A program made the translations under genes and the position numbers. A DNA stretch of 64,000 bases from Ministeria vibrans ATCC 50519 (Eukaryota > Opisthokonta > Filasterea): contig CALSCP010000257.1 of NCBI GenBank assembly GCA_943704425.1, forward strand, positions 1 through 64,000, given 5' to 3'. Shown here one piece after another: positions 35,901 to 48,074 of the stretch. Under the pieces are notes generated by a model. It saw only the letters and a list, made by a program, of their open reading frames with translations. It was not told the DNA's origin and did no database searches. The stretch's first letter is position 1; each line of letters opens with the position of its first letter.

Positions 35901-37488
35901 TGCCGCCGCGTGGACCGGCCTGGGCACGCTTTACCTGAGCAACGGCTATATCCAATTGGCGCACCTTGCTTACCAGCGAGCCCAGGCTGCCGACCCGTCA
36001 CACGCCAGCGCTTGGGCCGGCCAGGCTCTTGTAGCCGAATCTCTTGTGCCCGATCAGGCACTGGGCCTGCATCGTCACGCGGCGGAGCTTGATGCGCACC
36101 CGGAGGCAGACTTTCGCTTTGCGCTGCATCATTTGCGTGCGTGTGGCACCACTACTGCCCCCAGCGTGACCGTGTCCGATTCGCAACTGGCAAATGCGCG
36201 TGCACTTGAAGCGGCCGAACGATGTTGTCAGCGTAACCCACGCGACGCTGATGCACACAATGTCTACGCATTGCTGTTGGAACGTGCCGGACTGCGTCGT
36301 CTCGCGTGTGAGCACGCCGCTCGTACTGTTGCTCTGCTTGCCGCTGCCTCCGCAACGACAACCACAGCCAAACTAACTGCGGCGCGCGCCAACCATGCGC
36401 GATTGCTTGCCTCGGTGCAACACCACGCGGAGTCGCTGTCACTCTTTGAGGCGTGCGCATCGGAGCTGTCGGTTGATGCTGAAGCAGTGGCCAACTATGC
36501 GCGAACACTAGCCGCTGCGGGTCGACCCAAGGAGGCTTACGAGCGATATGCAGCTCTCTTGGCTGCAGTCGAGTCTACATCGAGTAGCTCCACTCTGCGT
36601 CGCATCGCCGACCTCAAAGTGGCACTTGCGGTGTGTGCAGCACGCTGCGACAATCACACGGTGGCACGCCAGCTGCTTCTGGAGGCAGCTCAGGTGTGCG
36701 CAGGGCACCAACAGGCATTGTTGACGCTCTGTGCACTCTCACTGATTCACAGCGATGGGCAAACGGCCGTGAGTGCGCTCGGTGAGCTGTTGCGTGCGAA
36801 CACTCGCGAACGCTCCTTCGAAGGCGACACGGACGTTGCCGTGATTTTTGGTGCGCTGTTCACATTGCAAAAGCACACAGGCAAGGCACGGAATCATTTG
36901 TTGCGCCTGGTGCACGCCTATCCACACATGGCACGCAGCTGGCAGTTGGTGGCGGGCTTTTTGGTAACACGTGGTACAACTGGCACGGCCACCAGTTTGT
37001 TGTGTGCGCGCACGGCACAGGCTGTGCGACGAGCGCGCGTGAGAGTCTTTGACGATATTGCCGGCGCGACAGGCGGTGTCTGTCCCCAGCCTGACTCACT
37101 ATTGGCACTCACTCTCCAGTGCAGCACGGCGCGCGTTGTGTCGCCGGTGGCACAGCGACGACAGGCGGCTCGCAGTGTCTTTATGCATCCCACAGACCCA
37201 CTTGCCTGGCAGTGTCTTGCGGCAGCCGTGCGTCAAGACACCAAACTGTTGTCGGCGCCCGAGTCATGTGCACGCGTGTGTGCCACCACCATGCTATTGT
37301 TGAACAAGCGAGACACTGCGGTGGCCTGGAGCGAGCGTTTGAAAGCAGAGTGTCACGTTGCTGCTATTGAAGTTGATCCCAAGCGACCAGTGTCCGCTGA
37401 GAAGGCGAGTGAAGCTGACGCGGCCATTCAACGCGTATTGGCACACGCCGACCAACAACAACAACAACAACTACAACAACAAAAACAG

Positions 37489-37520
<32 letters not shown>

Positions 37521-38130
37521 GTATGACCCACAAGAACAGGTGATTGGGTTGTGGTTGCATGGGCGTCTGGCATTGCAGTTGGGACAGACAGCGGCTGCAC
37601 TGACGTCGCTCAAGCGTGGTCTTCAGCTGGCGCTTTTGAGATCTCCCGCCCTTGCTGACCGTTTGTGGGCTCTACTTGCGAGTGTATATGAGTTACTGGG
37701 GCTCCAGCGTGCCTCACAGCTGTGCCAGAGTGTACCGGCTGGTGGTACTGTCGTGGCGACGTTGAGGTGTGCTTTGGGAGCGTTGCGTCGCGGGGACACA
37801 AGCGAAGCGGTTAAGCAGGCGGGAAGGGTGATTGCGACAACGGAGTCTGGTAGTGAGACGCAGACGGCGGCGCACACGCTCATCGCGCTTGCGAGTGCTG
37901 TCACGAGCGAGACACGATCACTGCGGCGCAGCGCGCAAGCAGTATTGGCAAACGGTCACGATACGTCTCCTGTGAGCGCCTCACTCGTGCTCTGCGCTCA
38001 ACTGAGTGCCAGTGCGGCCAAGCAGGACACGGACACTCTCTTGGCCACGGCCGACCAACTTCAAGCGCTTGCTCGTCGTCACACTGTCACGCCACACACC
38101 GCGGCTCTTCTGGCGCAGTGTGCACAATAG
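32999..38130 (+). CDS. SKIC3: SKI3/TTC37, superkiller complex TPR scaffold
   Basis: TPR scaffold of the SKI complex, which feeds mRNA to the cytoplasmic exosome for 3'-5' decay. Exons 32999-33105, 33169-33235 and 33313-38130 (1,606 codons); 1,663 aa versus 1,564 in human TTC37. Tandem TPRs run through the protein. Family-specific blocks include LRAKEYDRALELS, SPLAWQGLVKLF, FAQHCFLRAIQLDLANAAAW, GTLYLSNGYIQLAH and WAGQALVAESL followed by LHRHAAELD. A polyglutamine insert (37450-37520) interrupts a C-terminal repeat region. Introns survive only in the first 315 bp. The ATG at 32999 begins MSKKAAIKAARDAL, matching the conserved N-terminal helix. Confidence 0.93.
37447..37521. repeat. CAA/CAG tract coding for polyglutamine
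   Basis: Mixed CAA and CAG codons encode an almost pure Gln stretch in SKI3. The first part is CAA-rich and the second a (CAG) run with two CAA interruptions, so the length may be polymorphic. Confidence 0.9.
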
Positions 38131-38259
38131 ACACTTTGATTGTTTTTTAAAGTAATACTATGGTATTGACAATTGCTTTTGTTGATTCTTCATTTCTTTT
38201 GGTTGCGTTTGTCTCCGTTGAAAAACAAAGAGATTGAGAAGAGAAAGGGAGTGTGAGAA

Positions 38260-38345
38260 GAAAAAAGAGGGAGAAAGAAACAAGGTGATGGAGGAAGGAG
38301 AAAACAAGTATAGAGGGGGTGTGTGTGAGAGGGAGAGCGAGCGCT
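38260..38345. repeat. Purine-rich spacer with dispersed motif copy
   Basis: GAGAAAGAAACAAGGTGATGG occurs near 38270-38291, one base different from the core of the 4845-5105 minisatellite. It lies between the convergent 3' ends of SKI3 and the SH2 gene. Confidence 0.6.
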
Positions 38346-40315
38346 CTAAATTCGGGGCACTGGTTTTCCCAAATTCATGTTCTTGCTCCCGCGGATTTGC
38401 AGTTCGTGCGTTGTGTAGTAGAGCAGCATTTCCATAACTGACTCGAATGGTCGACTGCGTGCCCCCAAAATGTACCGGTCATTTTCATACTTGATTTTCA
38501 TGTGGTTCAGCTCTTGCTCGTTCCTGCACAACCACACAAGAAAATGGTACACGATGTCAAAAAGAGGACAACGGAGATGCAATGGTAGATTACTTGAAGG
38601 AGAGAGTGAAAGAGTCGCCAGACTCGCGCACGAGGTAGGCGCCGTGCTCGCGCGACCGCAGGATGGCCTCGGCACCCTGGCGGTCCAGCCGCCCGTGGAA
38701 CCACTCTTGACGTTCCAGTGCTCGTCGGTGAACATCCACAGGCTGAGAGAGAGAGTGTTTGAGAGTTTGAGAGTTTGAGAGAGAGAGTTTGAGAGTTTGA
38801 GAGTTTGAGAGAGAGAGTTTGAGAGTTTGAGAGTTTGAGAGAGAGAGTTTGAGAGTTTGAGAGTTTGAGAGTTTGAGAGAGAGAGAGAAGGGAGGGAGAG
38901 AAGGGAGGGAGATGGAAAGAAAAAAATAGAAGTAGTCTATAAATTAAACTGGTCGCATACCATGGCGGAGACAACAGGATGGGCGAAATTCTCGGCGGGC
39001 GGGACGACCTCGTTGTAAGCGTGTTTTTTAGTAGGAGGGGCGGCGGCGGCCACTGCAGCGGCCGTGGCGGCGGCCGTGACGGGAGGCGGGCGCTTGGACT
39101 CGGCGACGTGGGCGGCGGCATTGGAAGGCATGGGGGTCTTTTTGGGAGGCGCCTGATCGCCAGCACCACCACCACCACCACTACCTCCCCCACCTTTGAT
39201 TTGTGAAGGAGGCGGTGTTGTAGACTGTTGTGACTGGTGAGGCGCAGCACGAGACTGCTGCTGTTGCTGCGCTGCCTCTTGCTCGGGCCAAGGGTCTTCG
39301 TAGCCCTGACCATCTGCATCATCACTTGCGTCCTGAGGCGCCACGTACGTCGTTGCAGCCGCACCTTCCGAATGCCGCTGCGGTCTTGGCATACCGCCTT
39401 CCCAAGGATCACTGGGAAACCACAGAAGCACAGTCGACGTCAACAATGGCCGACAAGGAAAAAATGGTATTTTTTTTTACCTGTAACCAAGCCGTTGGTT
39501 TCGGGCAACTGTCCCAACGGTCGAAGGAGCGCCCACGGACATGCCTGCAACATTTAGACCACTGGCCGACACGTCGTCCTCTTCGAGTTCGACACCAGGG
39601 TCACTCCATGCCGGTTCGTAGTCGCCTTCGGATACAAAGTGGGCGAACGTGTGAGAAAAAAAAACCCCCTTCGCACATATAGACGATTGCTTTACCTGGC
39701 ACTGGCGCTGGCTCGTCCGCTTTGGGTTTGTCTTCGGGCCAAGGATCCTCATAGCCTGTGTGGCAGTGAGTAAGAGAGAAAAAAATCAGATTGATCGAGT
39801 GCGTATGTATGTTGCATGAGTGTGTGTTTGCACATGTTTGCATACAGTGTGTGTATGACTGCATGCATTATGTGCATTGTGTGTGTGTGTGTGTGTGTGT
39901 GCCTTGCACACAAACGACGTACCATCAGGAGAGGCCTGGGGAGCACCCGGCGGATTCGGCTTGGGCGTCTCGCCAAACGGGTAGGTGTAGCCCTCCTTGT
40001 CCAATGTCTTGTCTCCAGACTGACCGCGCGCGGCGCGCATCCGCTCGTCGCGCTCCTGCTGCGCCATGGCTGCCGCACTGTCGGGAATCTCCAAATCAGG
40101 GTCCACATAGTCGGGTCCTGCACAGAAAAGAGAGAGAAAGAGAGCGACGGAGGAGAAAAAAAAGTATTATCAAACGCTGCGGGAAACAATAACAGGAAGA
40201 ATCGAGAATATTGGACAAGGGTGCGGAAACCACAAGAACGTAGAGAGAGCGAGTGCAAGAAAGGGAGAATCGGCCACCAAAGACAAGTGGAAAACGCCAA
40301 TTTCGAGAATGAGGT

Positions 40316-40352
<37 letters not shown>

Positions 40353-40883
40353 AANNNNNNNNNNNNNNNNNNNNNNNNNNNNNNNNNNNNNNNNNNNNNN
40401 NNNNNNNNNNNNNNNNNNNNNNNNNNNNNNNNNNNNNNNNNNNNNNNNNNNNNNNNNNNNNNNNNNNNNNNNNNNNNNNNNNNNNNNNNNNNNNNNNNNN
40501 NNNNNNNNNNNNNNNNNNNNNNNNNNNNNNNNNNNNNNNNNNNNNNNNNNNNNNNNNNNNNNNNNNNNNNNNNNNNNNNNNNNNNNNNNNNNNNNNNNNN
40601 NNNNNNNNNNNNNNNNNNNNNNNNNNNNNNNNNNNNNNNNNNNNNNNNNNNNNNNNNNNNNNNNNNNNNNNNNNNNNNNNNNNNNNNNNNNNNNNNNNNN
40701 NNNNNNNNNNNNNNNNNNNNNNNNGGGGGTGGAGGGGGGACGACGGACGGACGGGGACGCAAGGGCGGGCAGGTGAGGGGAAAGCGACATGGGCGTTATA
40801 TTTATTACATCATTCCCATCGAAATCCCGCACCGGGGGCGTCGGGCCACTCGTCGATTTCCTTTTCTTTCCAAAGAATCCCAT
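38346..40883 (-). CDS. SHB-like SH2 adaptor with repeated YxDP motifs (assembly gap inside)
   Basis: Predicted phosphotyrosine adaptor. Exons: a 5' exon starting at ATG 40883 (MGFFGKKRK) whose end falls in or near the gap, then 40117-39923, 39755-39696, 39625-39481, 39411-38961, 38742-38594, 38523-38346. The SH2 domain is C-terminal: EWFHGRLDRQGAEAIL, YLVRESGDSF with the phosphotyrosine-binding Arg, HMKIKYENDRYILG, FESVMEMLLYY, and a close IRGSKNMNLGKPV match to the SHB/SHF/SHD/SHE end. Upstream lie DYVDPD, YEDPWPE, YEPAWSDP, YSDPWE and YEDPWPE, like the YSDPFD-type sites of animal SHB. Gln- and Ala/Pro/Gly-rich linkers separate them. A 370-base N run hides part of the N-terminal region. The SH2 identity is strong; SHB orthology is likely. 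Confidence 0.87.
38745..38890. repeat. GAGAGTTTGA tandem repeats
   Basis: Roughly 30-bp units made of GAGAGAGAGTTT and GAGAGTTTGA are repeated four to five times in the intron just upstream of the first SH2 exon. On the transcribed strand this is CT-rich up to the acceptor ctctctcag. Confidence 0.85.
40317..40724. other. Poly-A run followed by 370-base assembly gap
   Basis: A homopolymer of about 35 A at 40317-40351 leads into an N run at 40355-40724, so the assembler stopped at the homopolymer. The gap lies in the 5' part of the SH2 adaptor gene and hides the end of its first exon or an additional exon. Confidence 0.98.
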
Positions 40884-41307
40884 GCTGAAAAATGAGGGGA
40901 AAAAAGTTGAAAATGAAAAATAAAAGTTATTCATAATTCAAGTACCCATCCATTACGCCCGCACTCACATCATCCCCAACAAGGACAAATGGAATGAGAT
41001 TTTAGAAGACATATCACATATGTATGATGTAATCAGTAATATTTTATTTTTTATTGTGCTGCTCTATGTTTCACACAGTTTTCTTGTATCTCTTCTCTTG
41101 TGTTGACATTCAGTTATTTTCATTCTCTATTTATTTTCTTCTTCTTCTTTTTATTTTCTGGTTTCACACAGTTTAGGCATTTATCGGAGTGAATGAGCCA
41201 TCAATAAGAATGACACGCAATGGTAGACTTACTGGTAGTTGTGCTGATCGATATTCACTGTTATACCGAGGAGACCGGGAAGGGGGGGTTATGTACAAGG
41301 TAGTTAT
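40884..41307. other. Intergenic spacer
   Basis: 424 bp between the SH2 gene start and the end of the kinase gene. On the minus strand there is an acceptor-like tttttcag immediately before the SH2-gene ATG, suggesting a 5' untranslated intron. Nothing else is recognised. Confidence 0.55.
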
Positions 41308-43626
41308 TTACAAGAGGGTAACAACAGGCTTGGCGTTGGCTGAGGCAGCTGCAGAGGGCTGAGAGGGGCGCCGTTGACGCTGTTGGAGGGCTGAGAGGAG
41401 CTTTCGGAATGGATTTCGATGGCGTTCTTTTGTGACAGGTTCGCGCACGAGTCGAGCACTACGCGGCACAGGTGAGACGCTGCGTGAGGGTGGCGCACTC
41501 GAACACTCAGACGAGTTTGGTGAGAGAAACGAATCGTCGGTGCGAGGTGTGCGGGCGTGACTCTTGTTCTTGGAAAGTTGGAAGCGAGTGCGCTTCGCGG
41601 TGCTCCTGCCTAAGACGGGTGAGCCAGAGCGTGACGTGGGCGCAGACGCGGCTTCAACCCTGCGTGGCTCGGCCGTTGGGCTGGTCATGGTGCTTGCGGC
41701 TGGGAGCTCTGTCGTGCTCCTGCTCACTTTGGATTTGCGGGTAGACAGACGAAGGCGCGCAAGAGGATTGCTTCGCTTGGTGGTCTTTAGTAGACCATTA
41801 ACAGGCTCAACAATGACCACGGTGTGACGTCGCTTGCTCACAGGGGACACGTTGCGCGACACGGGCGCACTCTGGCTGGCGGTCACCGCACCATTAGCAC
41901 AATCGTCGTCCTCGTCAACATCAGCACCCTCGTTACGCCGCTGCGCCATGAGCTGATCCAGGGTTGTTGCGCTTGTAATATCATCGCGACGACGCCGACG
42001 TGTCGACAGCCACAAGCGTACTCGCCCGGCAGGACCAGCACTACGATGGCCAGGTGCACGTGGAGCCAGCAGCGAGTCTTCGGCCCACATTGTCGCAGGC
42101 GGCGGTGGCAGTGCAAATTCCTCTGACGGCAGCGCATCGTCGGTCGTGGTGGTCGTAGACAAGAGAAGCGTGGACGGAGCGGATTGGCGACGGATCGCTC
42201 GCTTCGCCTCGTGCGCTCGTTTCTCCAGTATCAGATGGTACACATTGACGTGGTTGTCAAACACGCGCGCACGCAGCGACTCCATCACCTCGACCACCGA
42301 AAACCCCATGTCCGCCATCTCGTCAATCACCGTCTCATCCACAACATCACTCTCCAGAACGTCATTCATGGACGCCCGCTCGTGGTTGCGTGTCGGCCCA
42401 CTGTATCCTACATCAGATGAACATTCAAGATGAGCTTGAAAAAAGGGAAAACGCCCCTCCCTGGCTGCAATCTTCGACTTCCAATTCTTCTACCTTGGCT
42501 CAGCCACGGGTGCAATCGCACTTCGTCCATTGACAGACGATCTTCAGGCTCCTTCTCAAGCATACCATTGAGCAAATCGATACAGTCTAGCATACGGAAA
42601 GTGTGAATTGCTCATCGACTCGAGGGTGTATTGTAACGTATTTTCGGTACCTTCGGTAAGACGCGATTCGGGCAGTTTGGGTCTCTTCACGAGAATTTCA
42701 TTGAATATCTCGTCAAGACTCTCACCACTGAAGGGGTAGCAATTCAAAAGAGATGCATACAAAATACACCCAAGACTCCACACGTCAACCTTTCCAAACC
42801 ATGTTTGATACAAACGAGAAAGTTGATGATTAGATAGGGGGGGGAATTAAAGTAAGTTATTGTGCATACCTTTGGGCCGTACGTTGCACCCTTGAGGATC
42901 TCCGGAGAGATATAATGCGGGCTTCCACAGATAGTCTCCATTGAAGAGGTTTGTTCGTCAAACGAAGTCGAGTAGCCGAAATCGATGATTTTTATCGCAC
43001 TCAGGGTCTGCACCACGCGCGTGAGAAACACACAGTCGAAATTCTGTCATCGACGAATCAATCGTAAAACTCGCGCTTACCTGGTCCACCAGGATATTCT
43101 CTGGCTTCAAATCTCGATGACTGATGTTACGATTGTGCGCGTAAGCGAGCGCGTCGACCATCTGGCGGAATAATGGGCGAAACCGTCGCTCGCTGAGAGC
43201 GCGTCGTGATATCGTCGAGAAAAGCTCGTCACCTTCGAAATACTCCATGATAAGGTACACCGTTTGCTCACGGGTACGAACCTCGTCCAGTCGGATGATA
43301 TTGGGGTGATTTAAGAGCGAGAGGAACGCCTGATGGAGGTGATAAATTGGGTTGAGTTCGGATTTTTTTGACGCGTGACCTGCGTACAATTTCTCTCTTA
43401 AGGTTCTTATCGGCAAAACCGTCGTCTTCTTGACGATGTACAACTTTGATGGCGACCTAGGAAGTTGAGACGAGGAGGACGTCAGTCTCCTTGGGGCTGT
43501 ATCACCGCGTTGCTGTACCTTCGCCTTGGTCAGCTTATGCTTGCCAAGAATGACAACACCGCTGCTCCCCGAGCCTAGCTCTGATACAAGCGTGTAGTCG
43601 CATAGCTCACCTGCGTGTTCTTCCAT
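41308..43626 (-). CDS. CAMK-group Ser/Thr kinase with UBA-like segment (AMPK/SAD-related)
   Basis: Seven exons: 43626-43519, 43456-43388, 43329-43081, 43007-42870, 42789-42651, 42586-42494, 42407-41308; 631 aa. The kinase domain (about 10-265) is complete: glycine loop GSGSSG, VAIK with K40, HRDLKPEN with D132, DFG at D151, activation-loop T167 in METICGSPHYISPE (LKB1-type site in AMPK relatives), APE-equivalent SPE and DVWSLG. A segment at about 287-332 (DEMADMGFSVVEVMESL) resembles the UBA domain that follows the kinase domain in AMPK-related kinases. The long C-terminal half is Ser/Arg-rich and basic (many RSxSPV sites), likely phosphorylated and membrane- or microtubule-associating. The best guess is the SAD/BRSK-MARK neighbourhood; the precise family is not settled. 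Confidence 0.88.
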
Positions 43627-43810
43627 GAAACGCACAAAGAAAAAGTGTGTGACTGAACTGAAGTCAAATTATAACGGATAGATAAGACAATCAGGCTCGA
43701 TCAGTGAGTCTGACCAGAGTCGAACGGACGGGCTGACTGAGTTAAATGGATTCATTCGAAATGAGAGACTCAGTGAGTCGAAAGAATTTTTTTTGGTACT
43801 TTTAATACAA

Positions 43811-46540
43811 TTAATTGAGATATACAGCGTAGGCAATGTCACACTGATCGAGAGTCGGTGATGCGTAAGTGCAATCGACCAACTCGAGCATCGTGATGCT
43901 GAGACAACGTCCACCTTTCAAGACTTCAATCCGTATAGTAAAGATGGTTGCGAGTGCCTCAATGTAACGAGGGTTCTGCGTGAGCATGCAGAGCGAAGCC
44001 GCAAGGTGCACCGTCGACTCGCCCTGTGGATTGTCCGCACCGAGCGCTCGCACGATCTGGTACAGTTTTTCACAGAGAAATCGATGCTGCGTAAAAACAC
44101 AGCGTGACCGACAAGAGTGGGAGAATCGCGTGAAGAATGAAGTCTCCTTGAGCGCATTCTGCACAGAAACAACACATATAAATTAGAATCATCCCTGTCA
44201 AAAAAAAAAGAAAAACAGGAATTACCATGGCAATCGTAACCGTGGGCTTCCAGGAGGATTCAGGCCAATAGGATTGGTGCATTTCAAGAGCACATAAGAC
44301 GGCGGGCGGCCAAGAGCGCACAGGAGCAAGACTGTCCTTGTGCTGGGCAAGCCACTCGGGAGAGTAATACGAGTCAGAGCGAGCAAGAGTCGTCGCTTCA
44401 CTCGCGCCTCCTTGCGGGGTTGTTTCGGGGGCTACAGTCAATGAGCGCCAAAAGGACCAGAAGGACTGCCACAATGAAGAGACCCAATGGGGCAAATATC
44501 GCTCAACGAACCGCACAGAAAGTCGCGAGAGGAACGGAACAATGGAAAACGAGGGGAAAGAGGAGAAAGATGAATGGACCGACGTGATGTAGTCAAGAGG
44601 CACAGACTCGGACTTGCCAACCCGCTCGCTTGTCTCGGACTTAAATACTCGCTCGCTCGACTGGGCCTCAGCGCCTCTCTCGCTTACCCTCGGCTCGGCG
44701 GTAGTCCCGCTCCTACTTGGTGTACCTTCCTTTGCATAAAGATTGGCACAGACAAAAGCGCGCATGTCACTCTGCGCAGCGCCCTCATCAAAGAGCGCTC
44801 CGGGTGAAAAGTTGGTCGTTGAGCGTTCAGTGATACATCGCAGTTGGCCACTGCGACAAGACACTTTCAGGCTGGCTCGTCGCCAAGGACTGTTAAAGGC
44901 ATAAATGGCGCGAGTCAGGGTCAACAAAGAAGAACGAGCGGATTCATCTGTGCTTCCGTCGCTATCTGTGGCCATCAAGTCTGTTGGTGACTTGCCGAGT
45001 GGAAGGGGCAGTTCGTCGGGAGTATCGTCAAGGAAGCAATTTGGCGCATCGGCGAAGACTGTGAGGACAATGCGCTCGGCGACACGACGTTCAGCAAGAC
45101 ATGAACGAGCGTGCTCGACTAGAGAGGCTGTGGGCAGAGTGTCGAGGGTCGGCATAGACTCGGTACCGACTACCGACAGTAATAGTTGCAAAGCACGGAG
45201 ATGCCATGCCTTCAATAGGTCGCTTGCAAAGTCGCTGTGAATAGAATACTGTTGAATGAGTTGTTCAGGATCGATTGTGGCCAGTGTCTCGAGTGTCAGG
45301 TGATTGTAGACGAATCGTCGTATGGCTGTCTGGTAGAGCACCTTGAGCAAGGTGGGAAATTCGTGCCTTTGCTCGAGTGAAAGCCGCAAAAAAGACGAGC
45401 GGTCCGCCCACCAGGGCAAGAGGTGAGCACAGTCGGTTGCAATGGGACGCGAAAGGTCAATGGCATGGAGAAGATCAACAAGAAAGCGTTCGGTGATGGC
45501 AAACAGGGCGTACATGACAAGCGAGTGCGACGAACCCGTGCTGGCATGAATGCGATGGACTTGTTGGCGTCGATGAGCAATTTGGCGTGCCAAATTCCGC
45601 TCCTTTGCTGCAAATGACACAACACCATCCTCACTGTCCTCATTGTCAACGGCTGCCGCACCATCATTACGATTGATTCCTTGTTCCTCCTCCTCCTCCT
45701 CATCATCATTGTCTCCATCACCATCGGCCGAAAGCCACGCTGCAACTTCACACCCACACGAGGCACAGGTAAGCTCGATTGTTGAGCACAAGTGAGTCGC
45801 AAGCAGACTCGCTCCCGAGTCGGCGTCCACCAATGAGTGCCGCAGCCACAATTGCATCACGTGAGGAGGTACGTGCAATGGGAGAATGTCCATTGCAACC
45901 TCATGAAAAGCACTGTGAATGCCAGAGCGTCGTACAAGTTCCTCGTGCGTAAGACACACGACGGGTGGTACATGGGAAGTCTCCTCAAAGACTGCCGTCC
46001 ACCAGCGCCGCTGGTTTCTCGCAGCCCACTTCGCCCAGAGGGTGTGGTCAAGAAAGCGGAGCGAATCGACGATAAACGCCCGAAAAGCCACCGGCATCTG
46101 CTCCAACAGCTCGTCCGGCGACCGAAACGGATCAAACACCGACTCGACAAGGTCATGACTGTCCTCTAGCATACGCCCGCGGAGTATGGTGCGCAAGGAT
46201 GTCACGTACTCGGCGTGGACCGCACAGCGCTGGACACACGCATCGAAAGTTTCACCATCGCGAAACTCCTGTTCGGCCCAACGATGAAGGATTGCGGGCA
46301 TCTGCTCGGAAAAAACGTTGCGAGCAAGCAAGTGGAGTTGTGGGAGAAGTCGGTGCAGCGCCAGAAGCTCGTCGAGGCTCTTGTCGATGCGAAAAAAGTC
46401 GGGATCCTTAAAGAGACGGCGCAACGCGGCATCGTGAGCGTGAACCACAAGACGGGCGCGAAGTGCCTCAGAGCAGTTCGCAAACAACTGGCCTGTAAAA
46501 GGAAGAGCTCCAGTTGCAATGCTCGTCGCGGTTAAAGCAG

Positions 46541-46584
<44 letters not shown>

Positions 46585-48074
46585 GACTTTGTCGTCGTGG
46601 CGGCCGTGAGGTAGTGTCGAATGCGAGAGAGAGGGAGTTTGTCGACGTGAGCGCATGCAATGCTGTGCAGGTCCACTTTGAAGTCATACGTGTCGGGGAG
46701 AAGTTCACTTTCGTCGGGCATGCTTGTTCGGGCAAGCAGGCGCTCACTGCACGAGAAAGATTCAAAGATCTCGCTGTAGTCATTGCGAGGCGAGACGCTC
46801 ACGGGATCTTCTGCTGTCGATAGGGCATTTATCAAAAGTGAAGGATGACGGCGGCGGTGATGGTGGCGACTGCTACTGCGAGCATGTCCACCGCGTCGAG
46901 CAGAGACGCGCACTGGAGCTGGTAAAGCAGAGTGTGTCACTTGTACATCTGGACAAGCAGCGCCATTGCCGCCGCCGCCACTGCCACTGCGATTGTTGAC
47001 GTCGTCGTCGTTGCCATGATTGTCATCATCACTGTCACCGCCATGCAACGAGTCGTTTTCGTTGTTAGAGGTGCCGTCGAGAAAGCCCGTGACGTGCTCT
47101 GGAGGACGATGCATCGAGAGCTGCGTGGCAATATAATCACGATCGGCAATGGCCAAAGCAAGTTGGTGAAGCAGCATAATGTCGTTAGTGTGACTCGACA
47201 TGATGTACCATCGCTCCAAGGTCACTTTCCGTCTATCTGAAGAGACGTGCGCGGGGAGTTTGGACACGTCTGCGCCGACGAGGTGTAGCGCATCCTGGAG
47301 CTTCTTGTAGCGACGATAGTGGTACTCAACGATACAGTCGCCGCCAAGTATCGCTTGGCATCCACTGCATCCATGGCAAACAGGGTAGTCTAAAGGTACG
47401 AGAGCGTCGTAGCAGTGGCGGCACACTCGGTCGTCGAGGAGCGATTTGAACACCCGCTGGTCAACAACGGGAGTGGTAGTAGGCAGCAAGTGGAGTTCGC
47501 GTTGATCGTCGGCAGAGAGGGGTGCAACGAGACGGCGGGCGGCGTAGCGAAATGCAAATTGGGCAACGTCGCGCCAGACACGGCATGTGGCGCTGCAGCG
47601 ACTGAGGCTGCGTGCGTCCAACAGTCCAAATATGAGCAAGAGAATGTCGGTGGTGAACAGCGCCGAGTGCGGTCGCTGCTGCTGCTGCTGCTGCTGGTGT
47701 TGTTGTTGGCTTTGTCGCTGTTGCTGCGTCGTATCTAGTTGGCGACGTGCCTCTGCATCGAAGTCGTGTGTGAGAGCGGGCACAAACTCCAAACTTGTCT
47801 TTTTCGCGTCCGCTCGGCCTGGCTGCTGCTGTCGCTGTGAGGGCGACGCCTTGAAGATAAACGTACGAGGACCGCTGTCATTGGCGTCGTCATCGGTGTG
47901 GTCGCCGCCGAGTCGAGGGAGGGTGAAGCAGCTTGAGCTTGACGGTCGAAAGGCAGGCGGTGCTGGAGCATCCCCGACCGCCTTCACCGTTGCTATGGGG
48001 TGACGCCGATCTGACGACGAGCGTCCTGCACGAGAAGTACTCTTGCCGTCCTGAGGAAAACCCTTGCGTTTCAT
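43811..48074 (-). CDS. Large F-box protein with zinc-knuckle-like cluster
   Basis: 1,398 aa from two exons, 48074-44226 and 44158-43811. Seen: a disordered N-terminus with polyglutamine; an F-box at about 138-178 (TDILLLIFGLLDARSLSRC...CRVWRDVAQ), which in other proteins docks to SKP1 of an SCF ubiquitin ligase; a Cys-rich motif shortly after (CRHC, CHGCSGC, GGDC) that could bind zinc; acidic and His-rich insertions; a long poly-Thr run (near 46540-46600); and an otherwise helical-looking body with a conserved-looking C-terminus (GESTVHLAASLCMLTQNPRY). No known substrate-recognition repeat (WD40, LRR, Kelch) was seen. The function beyond a probable SCF adaptor is unknown. First in-frame ATG: 48074. 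Confidence 0.8.
46537..46584. repeat. (GTT)n, coding for polythreonine/polyasparagine-type run on the minus strand
   Basis: About 16 TTG/GTT units on the plus strand. In the frame of the F-box gene they read as ACA/ACAAC-type codons giving a Thr run. A second coding repeat at 47670-47720 encodes polyglutamine near the N-terminus of the same protein. Confidence 0.8.

Noticed and set aside
39749-40895. Open frames running through the N gap
   Set aside because: Frames through undetermined bases carry no information; only the flanking exons were used.
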